DNA of 64,000 bases from Clostridium sp. 12(A) (GTDB taxonomy: Bacteria > Bacillota > Clostridia > Lachnospirales > Lachnospiraceae). Of this stretch, positions 53,338-62,011 are shown one piece after another. Each line of letters starts with the position of its first letter. The stretch's first letter is position 1. The DNA lies in contig JAGI01000003.1 in assembly GCA_000526575.1 (NCBI GenBank), positions 124,001 through 188,000 of the forward strand. The letters run 5' to 3'. Below the pieces are notes generated by a model. The model ran no database searches. It was given only the letters and a program-made list of their open reading frames with translations, and was not told where the DNA came from. The translations under genes and the position numbers were made by a program.

Positions 53338-54699
53338 CTAATTCCTGGAACCACCTGTGGTTACAATCACAACATTTGGTTTTTTCCTGACGTTCGTTTT
53401 TTTATCTTCAGAGCTTTCAGACGTGGACTCTTCCTCAGCCACCTTTCCCTCCAGGCTTTCATAAGCCTTACTGGTCTCCGCCTGGGAGGCACTGGCAGAC
53501 GGCCTTAAGCGCTCCAGCTCTTTTTGTTCTTTTTCCCCTTCTTCTTTGGTAAGAAGTCCTTCCCAGGTATAGCGGTTGGAGGCACTCCAAAGAATCCACT
53601 CATCATATCCGGCATCGTAGACCGCCTGAATCTGAGCTCTTACCTCCTTGGGTCCATAGGGAATATAATGATCCAGATATGAGGCAGTAAAGTCCTGAAG
53701 CCAGGGTCTTACCACTGCCTGCTTTCTGCCCTCTTTCCTATTTTCCAGAAGCTCCTTTTTGGAAAGCTCCAAAGCTGCCAGAACGGTATTGTAGGGCTCT
53801 GTATCTGGATGATCAATATTAAAGTTTCCATCGCTGTAGTGGGATGGATAAATCATAGGGCAGATGTAGTCCAGATGCTCTGCCATGTCATAATAAACTT
53901 GTCCCACTCGCTGCGCATCCACATTGCTTCCAATAATAGTGCCAAATACATCAGCCGAAACATAAATATCATGAGCAGAAAGCTTTTTGTATGCGTATTC
54001 TATAAATTCCGTAATGACATCTGTCTTTGAGCGGCCCCTTGTATCCTTCTCGTCAAACACCACCTGATTCATGGAGCTGTCTGTTGCAAAACGGATATAA
54101 TCAAACTGAACCTCATCAAAGCCAGCCACCGACGCCTGGGTCCCAACTTCCACAAGGTAATCCCAGACCTCCTGGCGATAGGGATTGACCCAGGGAAGTC
54201 CTTTGTTGTCCCGGTGAAGGCTTCCGTCCTGATTTTTCAATCCCCATTCCGGTTTCTTTTCTGCCAAATAAGGATCGCGGAAAGCCACGACCCTGGCTAT
54301 GGTATAAAGCCCTCTGGATTTCAGTTCTTTCATCAGGGCATCCATATCCTTGATGCATCGATCCTCAGCACCGATTTCCTGTACCGTGGGAGCCCCGTCC
54401 ATGGCAAAGGTAATACGCCCATCATCATTTTTCACATCGATGACAACCGTATTGATCTCAGTTCCCTTAATCTTATCAAGGATTGCCTCCATGCCTTCGG
54501 AGCCTGCCATATAGCCGGAGATGTAGATTCCCCTCACCTTTACCGGCTTCTTCCCAGGCTGGGCCGAAACCTTAACGGCACTCTCTTCCACTTCTTTCCT
54601 GGAGGATTCTGTTTCCTCTGATTCGGTAACCTTTTTGTATCTGCTGCATCCGGATGCCACTAACGAGCACACAATTACTGCCAAAAGCCATCTTTTCAT
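53338..54699 (-). CDS. Lipoprotein with a putative glycoside hydrolase domain (DUF4015-like)
   Basis: A 453-residue surface lipoprotein: signal WLLAVIVCSLVASGCSRYKK with lipobox, a Glu/Ser-rich linker, then a TIM-barrel region with VRGIYISGYMAGSEGMEAIL, TVVIDVKNDDGRI, YTIARVVAFRDPYLAEKK, GFDEVQFDYIRFATDSSM, DIYVSADVFGTI and LDYICPMIYPSHYSD. These are features of the putative glycoside hydrolase family once named DUF4015. The substrate is not known; cell wall or capsule glycans are possible. The C-terminal tail is rich in Ser, Glu and Lys. Its ribosome site is weak. Confidence 0.8.
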   Translation of the reverse strand: MKRWLLAVIVCSLVASGCSRYKKVTESEETESSRKEVEESAVKVSAQPGKKPVKVRGIYISGYMAGSEGMEAILDKIKGTEINTVVIDVKNDDGRITFAMDGAPTVQEIGAEDRCIKDMDALMKELKSRGLYTIARVVAFRDPYLAEKKPEWGLKNQDGSLHRDNKGLPWVNPYRQEVWDYLVEVGTQASVAGFDEVQFDYIRFATDSSMNQVVFDEKDTRGRSKTDVITEFIEYAYKKLSAHDIYVSADVFGTIIGSNVDAQRVGQVYYDMAEHLDYICPMIYPSHYSDGNFNIDHPDTEPYNTVLAALELSKKELLENRKEGRKQAVVRPWLQDFTASYLDHYIPYGPKEVRAQIQAVYDAGYDEWILWSASNRYTWEGLLTKEEGEKEQKELERLRPSASASQAETSKAYESLEGKVAEEESTSESSEDKKTNVRKKPNVVIVTTGGSRN

Positions 54700-54753
54700 A
54701 ATACTCTGTTCACTTTCTCTATGGTTTAAGGTGTTGTATTGTAATAATTATTT

Positions 54754-54795
54754 AACATTTTACCACAAATTGTAAAATTTACCAGTTAAAATGTT
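54754..54795. repeat. AT-rich inverted repeat upstream of the lipoprotein gene
   Basis: AACATTTTA and TAAAATGTT, 24 bases apart, lie between the acetyltransferase and lipoprotein genes. It may be an operator or a weak terminator for the acetyltransferase gene. Confidence 0.35.
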
Positions 54796-54818
54796 ATATA
54801 TGCCGGATGCAGTCGTTT

Positions 54819-55589
54819 TTAATATCCGTATATTTCGTATGCCGTATATTCGTAGTCCCTTTCATAACCAAGCTTTTGGGCCAGGGCAACAGAGCCTGGA
54901 TTCTGGGCGTCCCAGCTTGGGTAAAGTCCTCTTTTTAAACATTCCAAAATCAGTTTTGCTCCGCAGGCAAGGGCAGCTCCCCGCCGCCTGTAGTCTGATC
55001 TTGTATCGATTTCTATTTCAATGCCACCAGGATAAGCCGAATAAGATGATGCTCCCGCAATCACCTGACCGTCTAAAAGCACGGCAACTCCAAGCCCCAT
55101 TTTCTCATATTCCTCATAGGTTTCAAAAAGGGAGCATAAATCTCTGGACCAGCTTTCCGCTAAAATCTTATGATACAGATTCCGGTCAATCATCTCCATG
55201 GTAAATGGCTCAGACAGATTATTTACAATGCTTTCTAAATATTCTTTATTAAATCCACGGCCATGCTTCTTAATGGCGTACCTTATCACTTTTTTCGCCT
55301 GGGTCTTCCAGACCTCTTCGATCTTAGCCGCCCATGCTTCATCTCTTGGAACCATAATAATAAAATCAGATTCTCTTCCCTCTGGCTTATTGCGGATCAG
55401 CTCCTCCAGGGGTTCTCCTGAAAAAAAGCAGAAGTCTCCCAGGACGATCTGAGCGGATTTTGGTGGTTCACCATCATCTGCATAGGCTCTTCCCATAACA
55501 CCACCCAAACAGGACCATATCATGGTTTCTTCCCAGCCAGCAAAGAGCTCTTCTATCAAAGAGGTATCTTTTAATTCAATAATTCCCAA
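54819..55589 (-). CDS. GNAT acetyltransferase (zwittermicin resistance-like family)
   Basis: A 256-residue protein. The N-terminal part (LFAGWEETMIWSCLGGVMGR) and the C-terminal GNAT domain (GGIEIEIDTRSDYRRRGAAL, then KLGYERDYEYTAYE) match the GNAT_acetyltran group, which is of unknown substrate in most bacteria. The start codon is TTG at 55589 with GGAG nine bases upstream. It follows tagI closely. Confidence 0.8.
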   Translation of the reverse strand: MGIIELKDTSLIEELFAGWEETMIWSCLGGVMGRAYADDGEPPKSAQIVLGDFCFFSGEPLEELIRNKPEGRESDFIIMVPRDEAWAAKIEEVWKTQAKKVIRYAIKKHGRGFNKEYLESIVNNLSEPFTMEMIDRNLYHKILAESWSRDLCSLFETYEEYEKMGLGVAVLLDGQVIAGASSYSAYPGGIEIEIDTRSDYRRRGAALACGAKLILECLKRGLYPSWDAQNPGSVALAQKLGYERDYEYTAYEIYGY

Positions 55590-55604
55590 TCTTTTTCACT
55601 CCTT

Positions 55605-56165
55605 CTATGGGTTTCCATGGTAGCAGAAGCAGGAAAGCTGGTGATCATTAACCACACCAACTGCCTGGAGGTAGGAATAAATGGTCACTGAGCCGACAAA
55701 GCCCATGCCTCTCTTTTTTAAATCCTTGGAAAGGCTGTCAGATAACGGGGTCTTCACTGGGAAATTATCATCCTGGTTCACAATGATTTTCCCATCGGTA
55801 AAGCCCCATAAGTATTTGGAAAAGGAACCAAATTCCTTTTGAATCTCAATAAATATACGGGCGTTCTTAATGGCTGCTTCCATCTTCTTCCGGTTTCTTA
55901 TAAGTCCCTGATTCTGCATCAGCTCTTCCAGTTTCTCTTCACCGTAGGAAGCCACCTTTTCCACATCAAAGTTGTCAAAGGCCTCCCGGAATTCCTCCCG
56001 CTTCCTTAATATGGTAATCCAGGAGAGGCCAGCCTGAAATGTCTCTAAAAGAAACATTTCATAAAGCTTTTTATCGTCGTATACCGGAACTCCCCATTCT
56101 TCGTCATGGTATTTTACGTAGACTGGTGATTTTTCATCCACCCAAAAACATCTTGTTTTCTCCAT
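55605..56165 (-). CDS. tagI: DNA-3-methyladenine glycosylase I
   Basis: A 186-residue base excision repair enzyme removing 3-methyladenine. It has TRCFWVDEKSPVYVKYHDEE, EWGVPVYDDKKLYEMFLLET, FQAGLSWITILRKREEFREA, and a C-terminal zinc region ending VNDHQLSCFCY. The ATG at 56165 overlaps the stop of the methionine aminopeptidase gene (TAATG), so the two are coupled; the longer frame reaching 56219 lies inside that gene. Confidence 0.94.
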   Translation of the reverse strand: MEKTRCFWVDEKSPVYVKYHDEEWGVPVYDDKKLYEMFLLETFQAGLSWITILRKREEFREAFDNFDVEKVASYGEEKLEELMQNQGLIRNRKKMEAAIKNARIFIEIQKEFGSFSKYLWGFTDGKIIVNQDDNFPVKTPLSDSLSKDLKKRGMGFVGSVTIYSYLQAVGVVNDHQLSCFCYHGNP

Positions 56166-57037
56166 TATCTGGCTAGCACCTCCGGGCCGTCTTCTGTAAT
56201 TAAAATGGTGTACTCCCACTGGGCAGAAAGGCTGCCATCCTGGGTATAAATCGTCCAGCCATCCTTGCTGTCTTGCACCACATCTGCTTTACCGGCATTG
56301 ACCATAGGCTCAACGGTAAAGATCATGCCCGGAACAAGCAGCATATCGGTTCCTCTTGTACCAATGTGGCTGACCCATGGCTCTTCATGGAAATCAACAC
56401 CTACGCCATGGCCTCCGATTTCTCTTACCACAGTATATCCATTGGCATATACGTATTCGGAAACAGCGGCTCCAACGTCTCCCAAATGTCCCCAGGCCCT
56501 GCATTCCTTAAGGCCAAGGTCCAGGCTTTCCTTTGCAACACGTACAAGTTTTTCTGCCTCTGGAGATACCTTGCCGATGCAGTACATTCTGGAAGCATCT
56601 GCGTAGTACCCGTTTAAAATAGTAGTTACATCTACATTGATAATATCCCCTTCCTTAATGATGCGCTTCGGACTGGGAATTCCATGGCATACCACATCGT
56701 TAATAGAGGTACATACACTCTTTGGATATCCTTCAAAATTAAGGGGGGCTGGAATACCTCCCAGGCGAATGGTATTTTCATGAACCAGGGTATTGATATC
56801 CTGTGTCGTCATTCCTGCCTTTATATTCTCACTGACAATGTCAAGAATCTGATTGTTTATAACGCCAGCATGACGGATGCCCTCAATCTGGGCCGGTGTT
56901 TTTATCATATGGTGCTCCGGAACCTCATCACCCATCACTGCATAATTTTCTAATCTTTGGTCAAAAGCCAGATGGCAGTTTTTATATTTCTTACCACTGC
57001 CGCACCAGCATGCGTCGTTTCTTCCTGTTTTAAGCAT
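56165..57037 (-). CDS. map: Methionine aminopeptidase type I with an N-terminal SEC-C motif
   Basis: A 290-residue enzyme removing the initiator methionine. Residues 1-25 form a zinc-binding SEC-C motif (NDACWCGSGKKYKNCH), which can bind SecB-type or ribosomal partners. The catalytic domain has VCHGIPSPKRIIKEGDIINV, VDVTTILNGYYADASRMY, EIGGHGVGVDFHEEPWVSH and IFTVEPMVN, with the metal ligands D, D, H, E and E. AGGTACG-like ribosome site at 57040 supports the ATG. Type I enzymes with this extension are known in Firmicutes. Confidence 0.95.
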   Translation of the reverse strand: MLKTGRNDACWCGSGKKYKNCHLAFDQRLENYAVMGDEVPEHHMIKTPAQIEGIRHAGVINNQILDIVSENIKAGMTTQDINTLVHENTIRLGGIPAPLNFEGYPKSVCTSINDVVCHGIPSPKRIIKEGDIINVDVTTILNGYYADASRMYCIGKVSPEAEKLVRVAKESLDLGLKECRAWGHLGDVGAAVSEYVYANGYTVVREIGGHGVGVDFHEEPWVSHIGTRGTDMLLVPGMIFTVEPMVNAGKADVVQDSKDGWTIYTQDGSLSAQWEYTILITEDGPEVLAR

Positions 57038-57219
57038 TTCGTACCTCCTTCTTACTACACCGTTTTAACATGTTTAGCCAGGAATGTAAAGTGTTTCGCT
57101 TAAATAAAGAAACAAGAGAAAATCTCATGGCTTTTACATCCTTTCTATGATACAATTTATTGATATTAAAGGCAAAGAGTTTATGAAGGCTCAAAACAGG
57201 AAACACAATGGAGGAACAA

Positions 57220-58698
57220 ATGAAATTTGGATTTGACAACAACAAGTATTTAAACATGCAGTCAGAGCATATCAAGGAGCGGATCGGTCAATTTGGGGAC
57301 AAGCTTTATCTGGAGTTCGGTGGCAAGCTGTTTGACGATTATCACGCTTCCAGGGTACTGCCGGGATTTGAGCCTGACAGCAAACTCCGCATGCTGATGC
57401 AGCTTTCTGACCAGGCAGAAATCGTTATCGCTATCAGTGCAGCCGATATCGAAAAGAACAAGATCCGTCACGACCTGGGCATCACTTATGATGTGGATGT
57501 ATTCCGCCTCATTCAGTCCTTTACGGATAAGGGACTCTATGTAGGAAGTGTAGTCATCACCCAGTATTCCGGACAGAAGTCTGCTGATGTATTTAAAAGC
57601 AAGCTGGAAACCATGGGAATCCGTGTATACCGCCATTACATCATTGACGGTTATCCAAGCAATATTCCTTTCATTGTCAGCGATGAAGGCTATGGAAGAA
57701 ATGATTATATAGAAACAACAAAACCTCTTGTCATCATCACAGCACCCGGACCAGGAAGCGGAAAGATGGCTACCTGCTTATCCCAGCTTTATCATGAAAA
57801 TAAAAGAGGGATCAAAGCTGGCTACGCGAAGTTTGAGACCTTCCCCGTTTGGAACCTTCCATTAAAGCATCCGGTGAACCTTGCCTACGAGGCAGCTACC
57901 GCTGATTTAAATGATGTTAACATGATTGACCCATTCCATCTGGAAGCGTACGGCACCACCTCCGTTAATTACAACCGTGATGTGGAGGTTTTTCCTGTAT
58001 TAAGTGCTATCTTTGAAGAAATCTATGGAGAATGCCCCTATAAATCACCTACGGACATGGGTGTGAATATGGCTGGTTTTTGTATTATAGATGATGAGAT
58101 CTGCAGAGAAGCTTCCATGCAGGAAATTATAAGAAGATATTATCAGGCGCTCTTAAGACTGGCTAAGGATACTGGCTCCAAGGATGAAGTCTATAAGATC
58201 GAGCTTATATTAAAGCAGGCAAAAATCACCACTGACAAGCGTCCGGTGGTTAAGGCAGCCAATGAACGCGCAGAAGCAATGGGCTCTCCCTGTGCGGCCT
58301 TACAGCTGGAAGACGGAAGAGTTATCACAGGAAAGACCACCAACCTTCTTGGTTCCTCTGCTGCTCTTTTACTTAACGCAGTCAAGGCATTAGGAGATAT
58401 CCCTCACGATGTACATCTAATCGCTCCTTCCGCCATTGAGCCTATCCAGAAATTAAAAACTTATTATCTGGGAAGCAAAAATCCAAGACTGCATACAGAC
58501 GAGGTCTTAATTGCCTTATCAACCTGTGCCGCCACAGACCCCAATGCACAAATTGCACTGGAGCAGCTGCCTAAATTAAAGGGATGCGAGGCTCATACTT
58601 CAGTCATTCTTTCTGATGTGGATATGAAAACCTTTAAAAAATTGGGAGTTCATCTGACCTGCGAACCGCTTTACGAAGAAAAGAAAATTTATCATTAA
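57220..58698 (+). CDS. DUF1846-family protein
   Basis: A 492-residue conserved protein of the DUF1846 (PF08903) family, start MKFGFDNNKYLNMQSEHIKE. The ATG at 57208 overlaps the GGAGG ribosome site, so 57220 is preferred. The parts TTKPLVIITAPGPGSGKMATC (read as two pieces), LAYEAATADLNDVNMIDPFH and YGTTSVNYNRDVEVFPVL are typical. The first suggests an NTP-binding loop. The enzymatic activity is not known. It is divergent from the map gene and has a strong terminator behind it. Confidence 0.88.
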   Translation: MKFGFDNNKYLNMQSEHIKERIGQFGDKLYLEFGGKLFDDYHASRVLPGFEPDSKLRMLMQLSDQAEIVIAISAADIEKNKIRHDLGITYDVDVFRLIQSFTDKGLYVGSVVITQYSGQKSADVFKSKLETMGIRVYRHYIIDGYPSNIPFIVSDEGYGRNDYIETTKPLVIITAPGPGSGKMATCLSQLYHENKRGIKAGYAKFETFPVWNLPLKHPVNLAYEAATADLNDVNMIDPFHLEAYGTTSVNYNRDVEVFPVLSAIFEEIYGECPYKSPTDMGVNMAGFCIIDDEICREASMQEIIRRYYQALLRLAKDTGSKDEVYKIELILKQAKITTDKRPVVKAANERAEAMGSPCAALQLEDGRVITGKTTNLLGSSAALLLNAVKALGDIPHDVHLIAPSAIEPIQKLKTYYLGSKNPRLHTDEVLIALSTCAATDPNAQIALEQLPKLKGCEAHTSVILSDVDMKTFKKLGVHLTCEPLYEEKKIYH

Positions 58699-58734
58699 GC
58701 CAGGTCTTACCATTTCAGCCCAGGCAAAGAATAG

Positions 58735-58770
58735 AAAAAATGCGTCTTGAAATTCAAGACGCATTTTTTT
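58735..58770. terminator. Bidirectional terminator between DUF1846 and carD genes
   Basis: AAAAAATGCGTCTTGAA and TTCAAGACGCATTTTTT form a 17-bp stem with T-runs on both strands. Confidence 0.92.
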
Positions 58771-58777
58771 ACTTCTA

Positions 58778-59317
58778 TCACGATTTTAAATCAACTGATG
58801 CAACAGGACTATCCTCTTGACTTACCTGCTCTTCCACAAGACCTTTCACCTTGGTCCGATCCATCAAAAGAGCAGCAGCAAGTTCTCCATAAAGAAGCTC
58901 CTGAGCCATATTAAAATAGAAATCATCCTTTGCCGTACTCTTCTTTCCTTCTGCCAAACGCTTCTGTTTCTTTAAATAGAGCGTCTTAATAATCTGCATC
59001 CAGCCAGTACCTTCATTTCTCTGCATGATTTCCTTGTATTTGCCTTCTCTTTGTCTGTCATCTACCACCCAAATGGTTTCTATGTCTGGAATCTGGTCAA
59101 TCAGTTCCAATGCCTCTTCTTTGGTAACAGCAGGTCTTATGGCTGCTTTTTTATTGTCTACCGGTGTATAAACCGCGCTGTGCTGCTCCTCGTAAAGCGG
59201 CTTTAGCGTATAATAAAGCCGGTCTTCCTGGGCCGCAGACATAGCAAGACTTCCAATGGCGTTCACCTTGCAAATACCATGGGTACCATACATAACCAGA
59301 TCGTTTACCTGAAACAT
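58778..59317 (-). CDS. CarD-family transcriptional regulator
   Basis: A 179-residue regulator. The N-terminal RNA polymerase-interacting domain is MFQVNDLVMYGTHGICKVN and LYYTLKPLYEEQHSAVYTPV. The C-terminal helical part, with MQRNEGTGWMQIIKTLYLKK and FYFNMAQELLYGELAAALLM, is the DNA-contacting half. It stabilises open promoter complexes, for example at rRNA genes. AGGAGGA precedes the ATG at 59317; a longer frame to 59347 is rejected. Confidence 0.92.
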   Translation of the reverse strand: MFQVNDLVMYGTHGICKVNAIGSLAMSAAQEDRLYYTLKPLYEEQHSAVYTPVDNKKAAIRPAVTKEEALELIDQIPDIETIWVVDDRQREGKYKEIMQRNEGTGWMQIIKTLYLKKQKRLAEGKKSTAKDDFYFNMAQELLYGELAAALLMDRTKVKGLVEEQVSQEDSPVASVDLKS

Positions 59318-59500
59318 AATGCATTCCTCCTGACTGAAAAACAACACAATATTGCCAATGTTACAACTACTCTCCTATAAGTATAACACTTTACACCATG
59401 TTTTGTCAGTATTTTTTTGTTTTTTAGTCATTTTCGTGAAATATTACCAGATACAACCCTTGTATTATTTGTGCAATTTAAGTAATTATCCCATAAAAAT

Positions 59501-59546
59501 CACCCTAAATATCCAAACATTACCAAAATGTCAGATATTTAGGGTG
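59501..59546. terminator. Terminator of the deo operon
   Basis: CACCCTAAATATC and GATATTTAGGGTG form a 13-bp stem, with T-runs following on both strands. It lies 11 bases after deoC. Confidence 0.85.
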
Positions 59547-59556
59547 CTTTTTATGG

Positions 59557-60207
59557 TCAGTCTTTTTTAGCTGCCAGCTTAACAGCTGCACTTGCACCTA
59601 CCCGGCTGCATCCAGCTTCAATATAAGCCCTTAAATCTTCCAGAGTGCGCACTCCGCCTGCTGCCTTGATTTTTACCTCTGGCCCGATGTGCTCTTTAAA
59701 CAGCTGGATATCAGAAAGAGTCGCACCAGCAGTTCCAAATCCGGTAGAGGTCTTAATATAATCGGCTTTTGCAGCAGTTACTGCTTTGCACATGGCGATC
59801 TTCTCTTCTTCTGTGAGATAACAGGTCTCAATAATGACCTTTAAGATCTTGTCTCCTGTTTCCTGCTTTAACAAACGAATTTCTTCTTCTACTTTTTCAT
59901 AATCTCCGTTTTTCACGTCAGCGAGATTGATTACCATATCCACTTCATTGGCTCCGTCTTCAATGGCTTTCTTGGTCTCAAGAACCTTTGACTCTGTAAC
60001 ACTGTAGCCAAGTGGAAACCCTACTACCGTGCATATATTCAGATTTGGAAATTCCTTATGAACTCTGCTGATATAACAGGGTGGAATGCATACAGAAGCA
60101 GTTTTATATTCCAAAGCCTCCTGACAAAGCACCTTAATCTCATCCCAGGTTGCAACCGCCTTTAATACGGTATGGTCTACATAGCTTAACATTTCTAAAT
60201 CAGTCAT
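59557..60207 (-). CDS. deoC: Deoxyribose-phosphate aldolase
   Basis: A 216-residue class I aldolase cleaving deoxyribose-5-phosphate to acetaldehyde and glyceraldehyde-3-phosphate. The start MTDLEMLSYVDHTVLK has AAAGGA upstream. It shows EVDMVINLADVKNGDY and DYIKTSTGFGTAGATLSD, with the Schiff-base Lys, and AAGGVRTLEDL. It is the last gene of the deoxynucleoside salvage operon, following the phosphorylase by 20 bases. Confidence 0.96.
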   Translation of the reverse strand: MTDLEMLSYVDHTVLKAVATWDEIKVLCQEALEYKTASVCIPPCYISRVHKEFPNLNICTVVGFPLGYSVTESKVLETKKAIEDGANEVDMVINLADVKNGDYEKVEEEIRLLKQETGDKILKVIIETCYLTEEEKIAMCKAVTAAKADYIKTSTGFGTAGATLSDIQLFKEHIGPEVKIKAAGGVRTLEDLRAYIEAGCSRVGASAAVKLAAKKD

Positions 60208-60226
60208 TTGTTTGATTTCCTTTCTA

Positions 60227-61552
60227 TTATACAAGACGCTCTGCGCCTGCTTTTGTAACTCTTGCATAGATGAGAGGCTCTGTGGCCGGCTTTTCATCAC
60301 TGATGGTGACTGCACTTATAAATTCCTCTACGGAAGCCAAAAACAGCTCTTCCTTAGAAGTATAGAGCACTGCCATAACTTCTCCCTCCGCTACGCTTTG
60401 GCCCACCTTCTTTTTAAGAGCAATTCCGGCAGCAAAATCGATTTCACTCTCCTTCGTGATTCTGCCAGCTCCAAGCATGGAAGATGCAATGCCGCAACGC
60501 TCCGTATCCATATGAGTGATGTAGCCACCTTTTGGCGCTTTTACCTCCAGCTTAAAGGGAGCCTTTTGAAACAGAGAAGTATCTTTTATTACGGAAGAAT
60601 CACCCCCCTGTGCTTCCACCATGGCAATCAGGCGCTTTAGTGCACTTCCATCAGCTATGGTCTTTTCTGCCATGGCCCTGCATGCGGAAAGATCACCTTT
60701 TCCTGCCAGAAAGAGCATGCCGGAAGCAAGCTGTAAGCATACCTCTGTCAAATCCTCCGGGCCATCTCCTTTTAAGGTATCCACTGCCTCTATGACCTCC
60801 AGGCTGTTGCCGATGAGACTTCCAAGAGGAATATCCATATTGGTGATCAGCGCCATGGTTTTCTTCCCTGCGTGTTCCCCAATAGCCACCATTTTTTCAG
60901 CCAGGGTAATGGAATCATCAAGGGTTTTCATAAATGCTCCACTGCCTGTCTTTACATCGAGAAGAATGCAGTCACTTCCTGCTGCCAGCTTTTTGCTCAT
61001 GATAGAGGCTGCAATGAGGGGTATGCTGTCTACCGTGGCAGTCACGTCCCGAAGGGCGTAAAGCTTTTTATCGGCGGGTGCCAGATTGCCGGACTGCCCG
61101 ATGACAGAAAGTCCTGTGTTGTTTACCACCTGAAAGAATTCTTCTTCCGTAAGGGTCGTACGCATCCCGGGTATGGACTCCATCTTATCAACCGTTCCAC
61201 CGGTATGTCCAAGACCCCGTCCAGACATCTTTGCAACCTTGACTCCGCAAGCTGCCACAATAGGTGCCACCACCAGGGTGGTCTTGTCTCCAACACCGCC
61301 TGTGGAATGTTTATCCACCTTTATGCCTTCAATGGGAGATAAATCCACCATATCACCGGAGTGAGCCACTTCACTGGTCAAAGTGGCTGTCTCCTTATCA
61401 TTCATTCCATTTAAATAAATGGCCATCAGCATTGCTGACATCTGATAATCAGGAATCTCCCCCTTTACATAGCCATCTATCATAAAACGGATTTCTTCTT
61501 CACTGAGAGTTTCTCCGTTTCTCTTTTTTGCAATTACATCATACATCCTCAT
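60227..61552 (-). CDS. pdp: Pyrimidine-nucleoside phosphorylase
   Basis: A 441-residue enzyme phosphorolysing thymidine, uridine or deoxyuridine. The start MRMYDVIAKKRNGETLSEEE is usual for the family. It has VDKHSTGGVGDKTTLVVAPI, KMSGRGLGHTGGTVDKMESI and TKESEIDFAAGI. The C-terminal part has KKKVGQSVAEGEVMAVLYTS. Cytidine deaminase, encoded upstream, supplies its uridine-type substrates, and deoC processes the product after DeoB. Confidence 0.95.
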   Translation of the reverse strand: MRMYDVIAKKRNGETLSEEEIRFMIDGYVKGEIPDYQMSAMLMAIYLNGMNDKETATLTSEVAHSGDMVDLSPIEGIKVDKHSTGGVGDKTTLVVAPIVAACGVKVAKMSGRGLGHTGGTVDKMESIPGMRTTLTEEEFFQVVNNTGLSVIGQSGNLAPADKKLYALRDVTATVDSIPLIAASIMSKKLAAGSDCILLDVKTGSGAFMKTLDDSITLAEKMVAIGEHAGKKTMALITNMDIPLGSLIGNSLEVIEAVDTLKGDGPEDLTEVCLQLASGMLFLAGKGDLSACRAMAEKTIADGSALKRLIAMVEAQGGDSSVIKDTSLFQKAPFKLEVKAPKGGYITHMDTERCGIASSMLGAGRITKESEIDFAAGIALKKKVGQSVAEGEVMAVLYTSKEELFLASVEEFISAVTISDEKPATEPLIYARVTKAGAERLV

Positions 61553-61567
61553 GGTTTCCCTGTCCCC

Positions 61568-61999
61568 TCATTCACTGGATTTTAAATTATCATTTGTAAA
61601 TCCCATCGGAAGTATTTCCTTTAAGGTATAGACCGAGGTCTTTTCTCCTGCTCCCAGGATAATTTGAAATTCATCAGGATCGCAAAACTCTGCCATGACC
61701 TGCCTGCAAACTCCGCAGGGAGCACAAAAATCTCCTTCTTTCCCTTTTTTATTGCCTACGATGGCAATGGCCTCAAATTCTGTAACGCCTTCTGAGACCG
61801 CCTTGAAAAATGCCGTCCGCTCTGCGCAGTTGGTGGGGGAGAAGGAGGCATTCTCGATGTTACAGCCTCTGTAGACCGTTCCATTTTTTGCCAAAAGAGC
61901 CGCTCCCACACAAAAATCCGAATACGGTACATATGCATTTCTTTGCGCCTCATAGGCCTCTGCCACCAACATGTTTTTCGTTGCTTCCTCAAGCTTCAT
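61568..61999 (-). CDS. cdd: Cytidine deaminase
   Basis: A 143-residue zinc enzyme deaminating cytidine and deoxycytidine. The zinc and proton-relay motifs are visible as NCAERTAFFKA and PCGVCRQ. NAYVPYSDFCVGAALLAKNG is near the N-terminus. GGAGG stands five bases before the ATG at 61999; a GTG two codons earlier is part of that site. It lies between deoB and pdp. Confidence 0.95.
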   Translation of the reverse strand: MKLEEATKNMLVAEAYEAQRNAYVPYSDFCVGAALLAKNGTVYRGCNIENASFSPTNCAERTAFFKAVSEGVTEFEAIAIVGNKKGKEGDFCAPCGVCRQVMAEFCDPDEFQIILGAGEKTSVYTLKEILPMGFTNDNLKSSE

Positions 62000-62011
62000 G
62001 GGCACCTCCTG